Assembly: GCA_948482415.1 (NCBI GenBank)
Contig: CAOMFZ010000046.1
Location: forward strand, 1 to 12,292
DNA length: 12,292 nucleotides
Direction: 5' to 3'
Source of the DNA: an uncultured Mailhella sp.
GTDB lineage: Bacteria; Desulfobacterota; Desulfovibrionia; Desulfovibrionales; Desulfovibrionaceae
Shown: positions 1-6,854 of the stretch, in pieces
Layout of the letters: every line of letters starts with the position of its first letter
Position numbering within the stretch: position 1 is the first letter of the stretch
The notes under the pieces: generated by a model
Databases searched by the model: none
The model's input: only the letters and a program-made list of their open reading frames with translations
Told to the model about the DNA's origin: nothing
Translations under genes and position numbers: made by a program

Positions 1-126
1 AAAAGTTTTGTAAAGGGGTGCAGGGGAAGAAACTTTTTCAGCCACCGAAGGCGACAAAGTCGTTTGCGTTAGCGAGTGAGCGAGCTTTACGCAAATGGAC
101 AGCAGAGATAAAGTTTTTCCCCTGCA
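1..126. repeat. Intergenic palindromic repeat, copy 1
   Basis: The left arm (bases 1-39) is identical to bases 7756-7794 and matches 432-468. The right arm (98-126) recurs at 7834-7863 with one extra A. The arms are near-complementary (tgcaggggaagaaacttt against aaagtttttcccctgca), so the copy can fold into a long hairpin. The interior (40-97) holds its own dyad, tttgcgt at 63-69 with acgcaaa at 89-95. The interior differs from copy 3 but keeps the words gttagcga and gagcg. No credible gene overlaps it; the 60-codon frame over 18-200 is only a translation of the repeat. The left end may continue beyond the window. Confidence 0.85.
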
Positions 127-137
127 AAATTCTCAAG

Positions 138-177
138 ATTAACCGGAAATGCTCTAATATTAACCGAAAATACTCTA
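138..177. repeat. Two-unit tandem repeat flanking copy 1
   Basis: Two 19-base units start at 138 and 159 (period 21) and match at 17 of 19 positions: attaaccggaaatgctcta and attaaccgaaaatactcta. Read on the minus strand each unit starts TAGAG(C/T)ATTT. This is the same word that starts the outer flank of copies 2 (387) and 3 (7710), so this is probably the outer end of the same repeat family, duplicated. Confidence 0.7.
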
Positions 178-204
178 AAAAATGGAATAAATTGACTTAA
201 CCTG

Positions 205-233
205 AAAAAGGACAGCTTTTGCTGTCCTTTTTT
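205..233 (+). terminator. Strong intrinsic terminator, usable from both sides
   Basis: A perfect 12-bp stem (aaaaaggacagc / gctgtccttttt) closes a TTTT loop and ends in six T on the plus strand. On the minus strand the stem itself ends in five T, so it could also stop minus-strand transcription coming from the 27-codon gene at 293-376. The plus-strand gene it would serve, if any, lies to the left of the window. Confidence 0.85.
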
Positions 234-292
234 CATTATTTATTATTCTTTTTGTTGATGTCACAAGCCCCGGCTTGATTATTATTTCTCAT

Positions 293-376
293 TCAAGGAG
301 GAGTTAAGCCGCCTTTCTTGCCAAGGAAAGCAAAAAGTCCAATGACAAGGGCAATAAGAATAATAGCTTTAAGCAT
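293..376 (-). CDS. Single-pass membrane microprotein, 27 aa
   Basis: This short frame has not been matched to a named family. It starts with ATG at 374-376 and ends with TGA at 293-295. A clear Shine-Dalgarno AGGAG lies 5 bases upstream of the ATG. The product has one hydrophobic helix (residues about 4-18, AIILIALVIGLFAFL), followed by a short charged and glycine-rich tail (GKKGG) ending LTPP. The basic residues after the helix suggest the C-terminus stays in the cytoplasm. Downstream on the same strand are a small hairpin (264-277, caagc/gcttg) and then the terminator at 205-233, giving a complete small transcription unit. It lies 143 bases past the end of fabI, with repeat copy 2 in between, so it may be the last gene of that operon or have its own promoter. 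No convincing sigma-70 promoter was seen. The start, ribosome site, amphiphilic layout and terminator make it more likely real than chance, but its function is unknown. Confidence 0.6.
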   Translation of the reverse strand: MLKAIILIALVIGLFAFLGKKGGLTPP

Positions 377-386
377 AGAAACTCCT

Positions 387-494
387 AGAGCATTTTCTGA
401 TAATATTCAGAATATTTTATTAAAAAGCTTAAAAAGTTTTGTAAAGGGGTGCAGGGGAAGAAACTTTTACTAAAAGTTTTTCCCCTGCATAAAA
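387..494. repeat. Intergenic palindromic repeat, copy 2 (short form)
   Basis: The outer flank starts tagagcatttt at 387, as in copy 3, and runs through agcttaaaaagttttg into the gcagggg arm (451-457). The opposite arm tcccctgcataaaa ends at 494. Almost the whole interior present in copies 1 and 3 is missing, so the arms meet across aaacttttactaaaagttt (461-479), a compact hairpin. It sits between fabI and the small membrane gene. On the minus strand it reaches to within about 11 bases of that gene's start codon and so forms its leader. Confidence 0.85.
402..416. promoter_or_regulatory. Perfect dyad upstream of the small membrane gene
   Basis: aatattc-a-gaatatt is a perfect 7+1+7 dyad, 26-40 bases upstream of the ATG at 374-376 (minus strand). 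It lies in the flank of repeat copy 2, but the corresponding stretch of copy 3 (7729-7745) is not palindromic, so the symmetry is particular to this copy. It could be an operator or an RNA hairpin in the leader. The sequence is AT-only in its outer bases, so chance cannot be excluded. Confidence 0.3.
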
Positions 495-519
495 TTCCTA
501 AGCTTTTATGAAATAACTC

Positions 520-1284
520 CTAGTATGCAACGCTTTGGAAACCGCAGTCAACATAAATAATGTCGCCTGTGACGGCGCTGCTCAAATCAGAAGCAAGGTA
601 GGTCGCAGTATTGCCAACTTCGGCAGTGGTTACATTGCGGCGAAGCGGTGCATGGGCTTCAATGTGGTTCAAGATTTCTCTGAAATCAGAAATACCGGAA
701 GCAGACAAAGTTTTAATAGGACCTGCGCTGATAGCGTTAACGCGGATACCCTTTGGACCGAAATCGCTTGCCAGATAACGGATAGAACTTTCAAGAGCGG
801 CTTTTGCAACGCCCATCACATTATAGTTTTGGATTACTTTTTGTGAACCATAATAGGTCATGGAAATAACTGAGCCTTTCGGATTTAAAATTTCTTCATA
901 GGCTTTGCAGAGCGCAATCAATGAATAGGCTGAAATATTCATGGCAGTTAAAAAGCCGTCACGGGAAGTATCAATAAATCTTCCCTGCAAATCTTCTTTG
1001 TGCGCAAAAGCAACAGAGTGGACCAAAACGTCAATGGTTCCCCATTTTTCTTTGACAAGCTTTACGCTTTCAGCAATTTGTTCATCACTGGTAACATCGC
1101 ATTGGAAAATAAAATCACCGCCCAGTCTTTCGCTGATAGGTTCAAGACGTTTTTTAATGGCGTCGCCCATATAGCTGAAAGCCAATTTTGCGCCGTTATT
1201 TTTAAAAGATTCAGAAATGCCGTATGCAATGCTTCTGTCATTGGCAACACCAAAAATAAGAGCCTTTTTACCGTCTAATAACAT
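520..1284 (-). CDS. fabI: Enoyl-[acyl-carrier-protein] reductase (NADH)
   Basis: FabI reduces trans-2-enoyl-ACP to acyl-ACP, the last step of each cycle of type II fatty-acid elongation in the cytosol. The 254-residue product is a short-chain dehydrogenase-fold protein with the nucleotide-binding start LIFGVANDRSIAYGI (9-23), SVAFA (90-94), and the FabI active site Tyr144, Tyr154 and Lys161 (NYNVMGVAK), spaced as in E. coli FabI Tyr146/156/163. ISAGPIKTLSA is the expected substrate-loop entry. The KEDLQGRF stretch resembles S. aureus FabI. The start chosen is ATG at 1282-1284, 9 bases after GAGG. A GTG at 1297-1299 in the same frame would add five residues but contains the ribosome site itself and overlaps the purC stop. 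It is the last large gene of the operon, 14 bases after purC. FabI is the target of triclosan. Confidence 0.96.
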   Translation of the reverse strand: MLLDGKKALIFGVANDRSIAYGISESFKNNGAKLAFSYMGDAIKKRLEPISERLGGDFIFQCDVTSDEQIAESVKLVKEKWGTIDVLVHSVAFAHKEDLQGRFIDTSRDGFLTAMNISAYSLIALCKAYEEILNPKGSVISMTYYGSQKVIQNYNVMGVAKAALESSIRYLASDFGPKGIRVNAISAGPIKTLSASGISDFREILNHIEAHAPLRRNVTTAEVGNTATYLASDLSSAVTGDIIYVDCGFQSVAY

Positions 1285-1298
1285 ATTTATATACCTCA

Positions 1299-2177
1299 CT
1301 ATTTCGTTAAAATCTCTGCAATTTTTTGATATTTTGCTGCTGTATTTTTTGCAATTTCTTCCGGAAGACGCGGAGCAGGCGGAGTCTTATCCCAAACCTG
1401 CGTTTCAAGCCAGTCGCGCAGGTACTGTTTATCCAAACTTGCCTGATTTTTGCCTTCTTCATACAAATCAGCAGGCCAGAAACGGGAAGAGTCAGGAGTC
1501 AGCACTTCGTCAATCAAAGTCAGCACGCCGTCAACCATGCCAAATTCAAATTTTGTATCAGCAATGATAATGCCGCGGTTTGCAGCATAATCCCGTCCTG
1601 CACTGTAAATGGAAAGACTGAGATTTTTTACCTGTTCGCAAAGTTCTGCCCCAATAATTTTACCCGCTTGCTCCACACTGATATTTTCATCATGGGTGCC
1701 GACTTCACCTTTTGTTGAAGGAGTAAATAACGGTTCCGGAAAACGTGAAGAATTTTTCAAACCTTCCGGAAGCTTATAACCGCAGACCATACCTGTTTTT
1801 TGATAATCCTTGTAGCCGGAACCAGCCAAATAGCCGCGGACAATACATTCAATGGCGAGAGGTTTGGCTTTTTTGACAATAACAGAACGGCCTTCCAGCT
1901 GATCTTTATATTTTTGTAACAATGCAGGATAGTTATTTATATCAGATTCAAGAATATGATTTGGAACCAAATGTTCAAAACGTTTCATCCAAAAAAGTGT
2001 CAGCTGATTTAACACAACGCCTTTATTTGGAATGGGGTCTTCCAAAATAACGTCAAAAGCTGACATACGGTCAGTTGTCACAATAAGAAGACTTTTTTCA
2101 TCCAGTTCATACATATCACGGACTTTACCGCGTGAAAGGAGTTTGAGTTCCGGAATATTTGTTTTAATGACAGCCAT
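1299..2177 (-). CDS. purC: Phosphoribosylaminoimidazole-succinocarboxamide synthase
   Basis: SAICAR synthetase joins aspartate to CAIR using ATP in de novo purine synthesis. At 292 residues it is of the longer type (yeast-like, around 290-300 aa), not the 237-residue E. coli type. Visible motifs are SRGKVRDMYEL near the N-terminus (phosphate-binding region), TDRMSAFDVI, IVRGYLAGSGYKDY, FTPSTKGEVGTHDENIS and DTKFEFGM with LIDEVLTPDSSRFWP (metal and CAIR site). The ATG follows a strong GAGGTGGT ribosome site. The gene lies 17 bases after hisD and 14 bases before fabI on the same strand, so all three are probably on one transcript. No other purine gene is in view. Confidence 0.97.
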   Translation of the reverse strand: MAVIKTNIPELKLLSRGKVRDMYELDEKSLLIVTTDRMSAFDVILEDPIPNKGVVLNQLTLFWMKRFEHLVPNHILESDINNYPALLQKYKDQLEGRSVIVKKAKPLAIECIVRGYLAGSGYKDYQKTGMVCGYKLPEGLKNSSRFPEPLFTPSTKGEVGTHDENISVEQAGKIIGAELCEQVKNLSLSIYSAGRDYAANRGIIIADTKFEFGMVDGVLTLIDEVLTPDSSRFWPADLYEEGKNQASLDKQYLRDWLETQVWDKTPPAPRLPEEIAKNTAAKYQKIAEILTK

Positions 2178-2194
2178 ATAACCACCTCATTTGT

Positions 2195-3493
2195 CTAGTT
2201 TATCTTTCTTGCTTCAAGGCTCTGGGCATGTGCTTCAAGCCCCTCCATACGCGCAAGCTTTGCAATGGCAAAAGCTTTAGTGCGTGTAAATTTCATGGAT
2301 GACGCAATAATACTTGTTTTTTTGCAAAAGGTCTGCACGCCAAGGGCTGATGCATAGCGGGCAGTGCCCTGCGTTGGCAGAACATGGTTAGGACCTGCGA
2401 AATAATCCCCTACAGGCTCCGGTGACCATGCCCCCAGGAATAACGCCCCTGCATTATGGATCAATGGCACATAATTCCATGGTTCCTGCACCATAAGTTC
2501 CATGTGTTCAGGCGCAATTAAATTGGCAAGTTCCACAGCCATTTGCATACTTGGCAAAACAATTACCGCGCCAAAATTTTCTATGGACGCACGGGCAATT
2601 TCTGCCCGCGGTAAATTTTCAAGACGTTTATTCACACATTCAACAATTTTTTCAGCCAGATAACTGCTTGTTGTCACACAAACAGAAGAAGCTAATGTAT
2701 CATGTTCTGCCTGTGATAAAAGGTCAGCGGCAACATAATCAGGGCTGGCAGAATCATCGGCTAAAATCAAAATTTCACTGGGTCCCGCCAGCATATCAAT
2801 GCCCACTTGCCCCTGCACAAGTTTTTTCGCCATAGTTACAAATTGGTTGCCGGGTCCTGTAATGACATCAACCGCTTTTATGCTTTCTGTGCCGTAGGCA
2901 AGCGCCCCGACAGCCCAGGGTCCGCCAACGCGGTATACCTCTGTAATATCAAGAAGGTAGGCAGCAGCGAGCAAATAAGGATTGAGCGTTCCATTTTCAC
3001 GCGGAGGGCTGACAATGGCAATTTCTTTGACGCCTGCAACCTGAGCCGGAATAGCCTGCATAAGAAGGCTTGAGATTAAAGGCGTATTGCCGCCTTTTCC
3101 GCCCGGAACATAAAGTCCTGCCCTATGAACAGGACTGATTTTTTGCCCCAGAACAGAGCCGTCCTCACGGGTTTGGAACCAAGATTTTTCAAGCTGTGCT
3201 TCATGGAAAGAACGGATATTGCGGGCGGCTTCTGCAATAATTTCCATATCTTCAGGGGAAACCTGCGCTGCCCCCTGCTGGATTTCGCTTTCACTCACAC
3301 GCAAGGGACTGTTAAATTCCTTACAGTCAAATTCGCGTATTTTTTCTATGAGAAAACTGTCTTTCTGCGTTTTAACATTGGTTAAAATTTCCCGAACATC
3401 AGCTTCAACATTCTGCTCACCCAAATGCCTATGAGCAAGTTTTTGGATTAATTCCTGTGCGTCACTCACTTGTGAAAACGTAAATTTCTGCAT
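2195..3493 (-). CDS. hisD: Histidinol dehydrogenase
   Basis: HisD carries out the last two steps of histidine synthesis, oxidising L-histidinol to histidine with two NAD+. The 432-residue length is normal. The E. coli zinc ligands Gln259, His262, Asp360 and His419 correspond to Gln261 and His264 (SQAEHD), Asp363 (GDYFAGPNH) and His422 (LEAHAQSL). The catalytic pair Glu326/His327 corresponds to Glu329/His330 (APEHMEL), and His367 to His370. The glycine-rich HRAGLYVPGGKGG (123-135) and GPGNQFV (213-219) are also intact. The gene stands apart from other his genes and lies between lplA (26 bases upstream) and purC. The ATG is preceded by a moderate AGGT ribosome site. It appears fully functional. 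Confidence 0.97.
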   Translation of the reverse strand: MQKFTFSQVSDAQELIQKLAHRHLGEQNVEADVREILTNVKTQKDSFLIEKIREFDCKEFNSPLRVSESEIQQGAAQVSPEDMEIIAEAARNIRSFHEAQLEKSWFQTREDGSVLGQKISPVHRAGLYVPGGKGGNTPLISSLLMQAIPAQVAGVKEIAIVSPPRENGTLNPYLLAAAYLLDITEVYRVGGPWAVGALAYGTESIKAVDVITGPGNQFVTMAKKLVQGQVGIDMLAGPSEILILADDSASPDYVAADLLSQAEHDTLASSVCVTTSSYLAEKIVECVNKRLENLPRAEIARASIENFGAVIVLPSMQMAVELANLIAPEHMELMVQEPWNYVPLIHNAGALFLGAWSPEPVGDYFAGPNHVLPTQGTARYASALGVQTFCKKTSIIASSMKFTRTKAFAIAKLARMEGLEAHAQSLEARKIN

Positions 3494-3519
3494 ATATCCG
3501 ACCTAACCTTGCATTGAAC

Positions 3520-4518
3520 CTAAATTAAAAGATTTTCAGCAAAAAAGCTTAAAAATTCCTCTTCCCGTACTCCGACAAAATAGTCGGTGACATTTGCCTC
3601 TTTAAGTCTTTTTAACACATCTTCTTTTCTAAATAAAGTCCCTTGTAATGCCTCTTCAAGCTTCCCAATATCATTATTGACAAAAAAATCTCCATAAAAA
3701 CGGCATGATTCTATTTTTCCATGTTTAATATTCGCATAAAAATCCACTGCCCCAAAAGAAAAACGCCTGCGGAATTTTACTTCATAAGCTGGAGATTTTC
3801 CAAAATTCCATTCCCATGTACGGTATTTTGTATTGGCAATTTTTTCCGCATTTTGAGCAATATCAGAAGGCAAAGAAATTTCTTCTTCGGCTAAAAACTG
3901 CATAAGCACCGTGCGTATTTTCTGCATAAGTTCTTCTGGCGAACACTGCGGCATAAATTCAATTAAATTCGCTACCCGGCTTTTATGCGATTCGATGCCT
4001 TTTGACTGGTATTTGTCGGGATTACCCGTTAAAATATCTGTTAAATGTGAGGTATCAAGGGATACCAGCAGTGTGCCATGCTGGAGAATTTTCTGTCCGC
4101 TCTTTTTTTGGGCATTGCCGGAAAATTTTTTTCCATCTACCAGCATATCATTTCGCCCGGACATTTCTGCATTAATTCCAATATGCTGCAATGCTTTGAT
4201 AATGGGATTGATATAACGGCTAAAGGACGTATCTTCTCCGCGTTCCATATAACGCAAAAAAGAAAAATTTAAATTGCCTAAATCGTGGTACACAGCCCCG
4301 CCGCCTGTTGTCCGCCGCACAACAGGAATATGATGCGCTTTTACATATTCTTCATTGACTTCTTCAAGGGTATTTTGATGCCGTCCTACAATAACAGAGG
4401 GAGCATTCTGCCACAGCAGAAAATATTCTTCTCCCACAAAAGATAAGGAATCAAAAAGAGCCTCTTCAACAGCAAGATTATAGGTCGGGTCAGTGGTGGT
4501 AATATTAATTCCTTTCAT
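3520..4518 (-). CDS. lplA: Lipoate-protein ligase A
   Basis: LplA activates free lipoate with ATP and attaches it to the lysine of lipoyl domains (glycine cleavage H protein or 2-oxoacid dehydrogenase E2). The 332 residues cover both the catalytic N-terminal domain and the small C-terminal domain of the E. coli-type enzyme (about 337 aa), so no separate LplB partner is required. Visible landmarks are GRHQN (45-49), the lipoate loop RRTTGGGAVYHDLGNLNFSF (68-87), the adenylate-contacting lysine Lys131 in DGKKFSGNA, HGTLLVS, and KGIESHKSRVANL. The start codon overlaps the stop of the upstream flippase gene in TAATG, which suggests translational coupling. A biotin or octanoyl transferase is unlikely given the RRTTGGG and KFSGNA motifs. 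Which lipoyl protein it serves cannot be told from this window. Confidence 0.94.
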   Translation of the reverse strand: MKGINITTTDPTYNLAVEEALFDSLSFVGEEYFLLWQNAPSVIVGRHQNTLEEVNEEYVKAHHIPVVRRTTGGGAVYHDLGNLNFSFLRYMERGEDTSFSRYINPIIKALQHIGINAEMSGRNDMLVDGKKFSGNAQKKSGQKILQHGTLLVSLDTSHLTDILTGNPDKYQSKGIESHKSRVANLIEFMPQCSPEELMQKIRTVLMQFLAEEEISLPSDIAQNAEKIANTKYRTWEWNFGKSPAYEVKFRRRFSFGAVDFYANIKHGKIESCRFYGDFFVNNDIGKLEEALQGTLFRKEDVLKRLKEANVTDYFVGVREEEFLSFFAENLLI

Positions 4519-6062
4519 TAATACCCTCTTTTTTTCTTCAAAATCCTGTCAAATACATTGAGCAGAACAAAAATCACAATTCCTGTAATAAGCTGAATAA
4601 TCAGCGCAGCATATTGAATAAACGGACCAGTACCGCCTAATATATCAAGCCACAAAGACTTATAGCCATGCAGTGAAATCAGGAAATAGCCAAGCAGCAG
4701 CATAGCACAAATGACGGTAGTGGAACTGATAAACCATGATAAAGGATAGTGGGACGCAACGGGTATGCGTTCCCGCGTAAACTTCTTTTGAGACATAAAA
4801 AGCGGAATAAGCAAAACAAGGATAATAGCATACTCGGCAATGCCCCCGCCCGTCAAATGAACGCAAATAAAACCTATAAGGAGTGACGTCACAATAATAT
4901 ACCAATGCCCTTTCTGCTTTCTGTCAAGTCCGTAGGCAAAGACAATAAGCACAACCCCAACAACACCGCGAAGCCAGTAGGCAAAAATAGCAAGCTCGTA
5001 CGGACAATAGACGGTTGCTGTATGTTTGAAGGGAAAAACAACTGAAAGACACAGAAAAACGCCCACCGCAAAGGTAACATATTTCAATATGGTCAAAAGC
5101 CAATCATTCAGGGCAAGACTGCCTTCATCCTGGTTTTTGCGGGAAACCTGCAAGCTTACTTCATTAATCACAAGCAAAACTGACGCAAACAAAAGCGGAA
5201 TAATATAATAAATAACCCTGAAAATAAGAATAGACGCAAAAACAACGCTCACGGGAACCTGATGGGTCAAGTTCACGATAATGACTTCCAAAACCCCTAC
5301 CCCACCCGGAACGTGGGTCAAAACAACCGCCACCTGCGCAAGCAAATAATTTGGCAGAAAATCAATAAAGGATAAACTTCCCTCTGTTGGCAAAAGCACA
5401 AATAAACACGCTGCCGCAACAATCAAATCAAGCCCGGAAACTATGGTCTGAGCAATGGCAATATGCAGCGGAGGAAGGGCAAATTCCTTTTTAAAAACAT
5501 GGAAAGAACGCCCTTTTAATTTCCAGCAAATAACGTGATACAAAATACATAAACCAAAAAGAACAAAACCAAGGGGTTTCACACTGACAAGATTGATGCC
5601 GAGTTCTTCCGGAAATTCCAAAGGAACAAAAATAAATAAAGCCCCGGCAAGCCCCATTGCCCCCACCCAGAAAGTAACAGCAAGCATAAGCACAAGACGG
5701 ATAATATCAATGGGCGAAAAACCCCACGCACTATAGAGACGATAACGGACAGTACTGCCGCCACGCAGAGCTCCGAAGTTCAAACTGACAACAGCACCCA
5801 CAAATGAAACCAAAAAGACCCGCAGTATTTGCAGTTTCTTTTTAATGGCTTTCAGCGCCAGCCAGTCATAGCCCATGAGCACAATAAAGTTTATCACCAT
5901 TAAACAAAGCGAAAACAGCAGGGCTTTTGGGGAAATGGCGTTGACGGCAAGCTTTATTTCATTGAGACTATAGGCCTTTAACTTGTGGTACAGTAAATAA
6001 ACCGCTAAAGAAAATATAACAACGACAAGAAGTTTTCCAAGTATATTTAATATATTTTTCAT
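4518..6062 (-). CDS. MprF-type phospholipid flippase, membrane half only
   Basis: This is an integral membrane protein of the lysylphosphatidylglycerol synthetase/flippase (UPF0104, MprF N-terminal) family, with roughly fourteen hydrophobic segments. The family signatures are intact: a LNFGALRGG-type loop followed by RYRLYSAWG (about residues 97-115), LTHVPGGVGVLE (about residue 250), and RVIYYIIPLLFA. Full MprF proteins have this part (about 510 aa) plus a cytosolic synthase domain of about 320 aa; here the protein ends in a basic tail (DRILKKKRGY) after the last membrane segment. The likely role is moving a phospholipid or similar polar lipid across the inner membrane. I chose ATG 6060-6062 because MKNILNILGKLL leads directly into the first helix. 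An in-frame ATG at 6108-6110 would add 16 residues; neither has a good ribosome site. It is first in the operon, overlapping lplA by one base. Confidence 0.85.
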   Translation of the reverse strand: MKNILNILGKLLVVVIFSLAVYLLYHKLKAYSLNEIKLAVNAISPKALLFSLCLMVINFIVLMGYDWLALKAIKKKLQILRVFLVSFVGAVVSLNFGALRGGSTVRYRLYSAWGFSPIDIIRLVLMLAVTFWVGAMGLAGALFIFVPLEFPEELGINLVSVKPLGFVLFGLCILYHVICWKLKGRSFHVFKKEFALPPLHIAIAQTIVSGLDLIVAAACLFVLLPTEGSLSFIDFLPNYLLAQVAVVLTHVPGGVGVLEVIIVNLTHQVPVSVVFASILIFRVIYYIIPLLFASVLLVINEVSLQVSRKNQDEGSLALNDWLLTILKYVTFAVGVFLCLSVVFPFKHTATVYCPYELAIFAYWLRGVVGVVLIVFAYGLDRKQKGHWYIIVTSLLIGFICVHLTGGGIAEYAIILVLLIPLFMSQKKFTRERIPVASHYPLSWFISSTTVICAMLLLGYFLISLHGYKSLWLDILGGTGPFIQYAALIIQLITGIVIFVLLNVFDRILKKKRGY

Positions 6063-6086
6063 AAAAAATGTCCAAAACTTATTTTC

Positions 6087-6102
6087 TATAGTGTACGCTA
6101 TA
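6087..6102. promoter_or_regulatory. Near-perfect dyad before the flippase gene
   Basis: tatagtgtacgctata pairs at seven of eight positions across its centre (GTAC). If translation starts at 6062 it lies 25-40 bases upstream of the flippase ATG, where an operator of the first operon promoter might sit. If the start at 6110 is used instead, it would be inside the coding sequence. No bound regulator can be named. Confidence 0.3.
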
Positions 6103-6134
6103 CTTTTCATTCAAGCAAGGAAAATAGCTCTCTA

Positions 6135-6163
6135 TTTACAAATTTCTCAAATTTGCATAGCAT
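6135..6163 (+). promoter_or_regulatory. Candidate sigma-70 promoter with dyad in the spacer
   Basis: TTTACA (6135-6140) and TAGCAT (6158-6163) are separated by exactly 17 bases and point towards the secreted-protein gene, whose ATG is at 6222. The spacer contains a perfect dyad caaattt-ctc-aaatttg (6139-6155), placed where a repressor would block RNA polymerase. The hexamers are only 5/6 and 4/6 matches, so this is a candidate only. Confidence 0.4.
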
Positions 6164-6221
6164 AGGAAAAAAATAAAGCTCCCATAAATAATTAAAACAA
6201 AAAGAAGAATTAAGGTAACCT

Positions 6222-6809
6222 ATGAAATATACGAAGAAAAATAACCTGACAGCAAAAAAAACAGCAATACTCAGCGCCTTGCTTTGCCTTTTTATGTTTT
6301 CTTTTCCGGCTCAAAACCATGCAGAAAATATTTTAGATGAAAAAGCACCGGAACAAAATACGCAGTCAATACCAAGCCTTGGCGGAAAATTAAATCTCAC
6401 ACCCCAAAAAAGGGAAGTTATTGAGGCAGAAAAAGAAGAAGGCAAAGAAAATTTACAACCTGGCGAAATAACAAAAGAAAATCAGGACGAAAATCAATTA
6501 AAAGAAACACTGCCGGAAGAAAAAAATAGAAAAATCCAGACAAATCGAAAAGATATAATTCTTGCCCCCGGAAGCAATCAAAATTCTGTTATCATGCAGG
6601 AAGACGGCTCCAATGTAATAATTGTGCACGGTTCCAATAAAATTCCTGAAAATTATACCAATTCCACCAATGTCAATAACGGCTTTTATATGAATATCAC
6701 CAATCCTGACGGCTCCGGCATGAATATGGGCACTTATTTTAATTCCAATTCCGGCTCAAATTCTCCGCGCAAACGAAGCAGAGCACAAATCATAGTCGAT
6801 AAAGAATAA
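6222..6809 (+). CDS. Secreted asparagine-rich protein of unknown function
   Basis: I do not recognise a family. The 195-residue product begins with a basic stretch and a hydrophobic core (about 14-28), followed by AQNHA, giving a likely signal peptidase I site after Ala34; the mature protein would be periplasmic or outside the cell. Residues about 60-110 are rich in Glu, Lys and Gln and probably disordered. Residues about 115-185 are rich in Asn, Ser and Gly with recurring GSN/DGS words (APGSNQN, EDGSN, HGSNK, NPDGSG, NSGSN), suggesting an irregular beta-type repeat. The tail is basic (PRKRSRAQ). The only cysteine is inside the signal segment and is not in a good lipobox, so it is not an evident lipoprotein. 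AAGG lies 6 bases before the ATG. The PHP gene starts 45 bases downstream on the same strand and may share its transcript. Codon use resembles the neighbours, so there is no sign of recent transfer. Confidence 0.75.
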   Translation: MKYTKKNNLTAKKTAILSALLCLFMFSFPAQNHAENILDEKAPEQNTQSIPSLGGKLNLTPQKREVIEAEKEEGKENLQPGEITKENQDENQLKETLPEEKNRKIQTNRKDIILAPGSNQNSVIMQEDGSNVIIVHGSNKIPENYTNSTNVNNGFYMNITNPDGSGMNMGTYFNSNSGSNSPRKRSRAQIIVDKE

Positions 6810-6854
6810 TTGACAAAATAAAGGCTTGTATGCGCATATTTTGAGGTTTCTATC

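Noticed and set aside
18..200. 60-codon plus-strand frame over repeat copy 1
   Set aside because: It is a translation of the repeat and its tandem flank, has no ribosome site, and its composition (Lys/Asn/Arg-rich) reflects the repeat sequence.
1285..1299. Upstream GTG start for fabI
   Set aside because: The extra five codons contain the ribosome site for the ATG at 1282-1284 and overlap the purC stop; FabI proteins normally start at M-L-L-x-G-K.
6222..6290. Secreted protein as a lipoprotein with lipid-modified Cys22
   Set aside because: SALLC is a poor lipobox with a large residue before Cys, and the hydrophobic core continues after it to a better signal peptidase I site at Ala34.
6810..6840. 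TTGACA at 6810-6815 as promoter of the PHP gene
   Set aside because: The only -10-like word (CATATT at 6835) is 19 bases away and would start transcription inside or after the ribosome site GAGG at 6843-6846.
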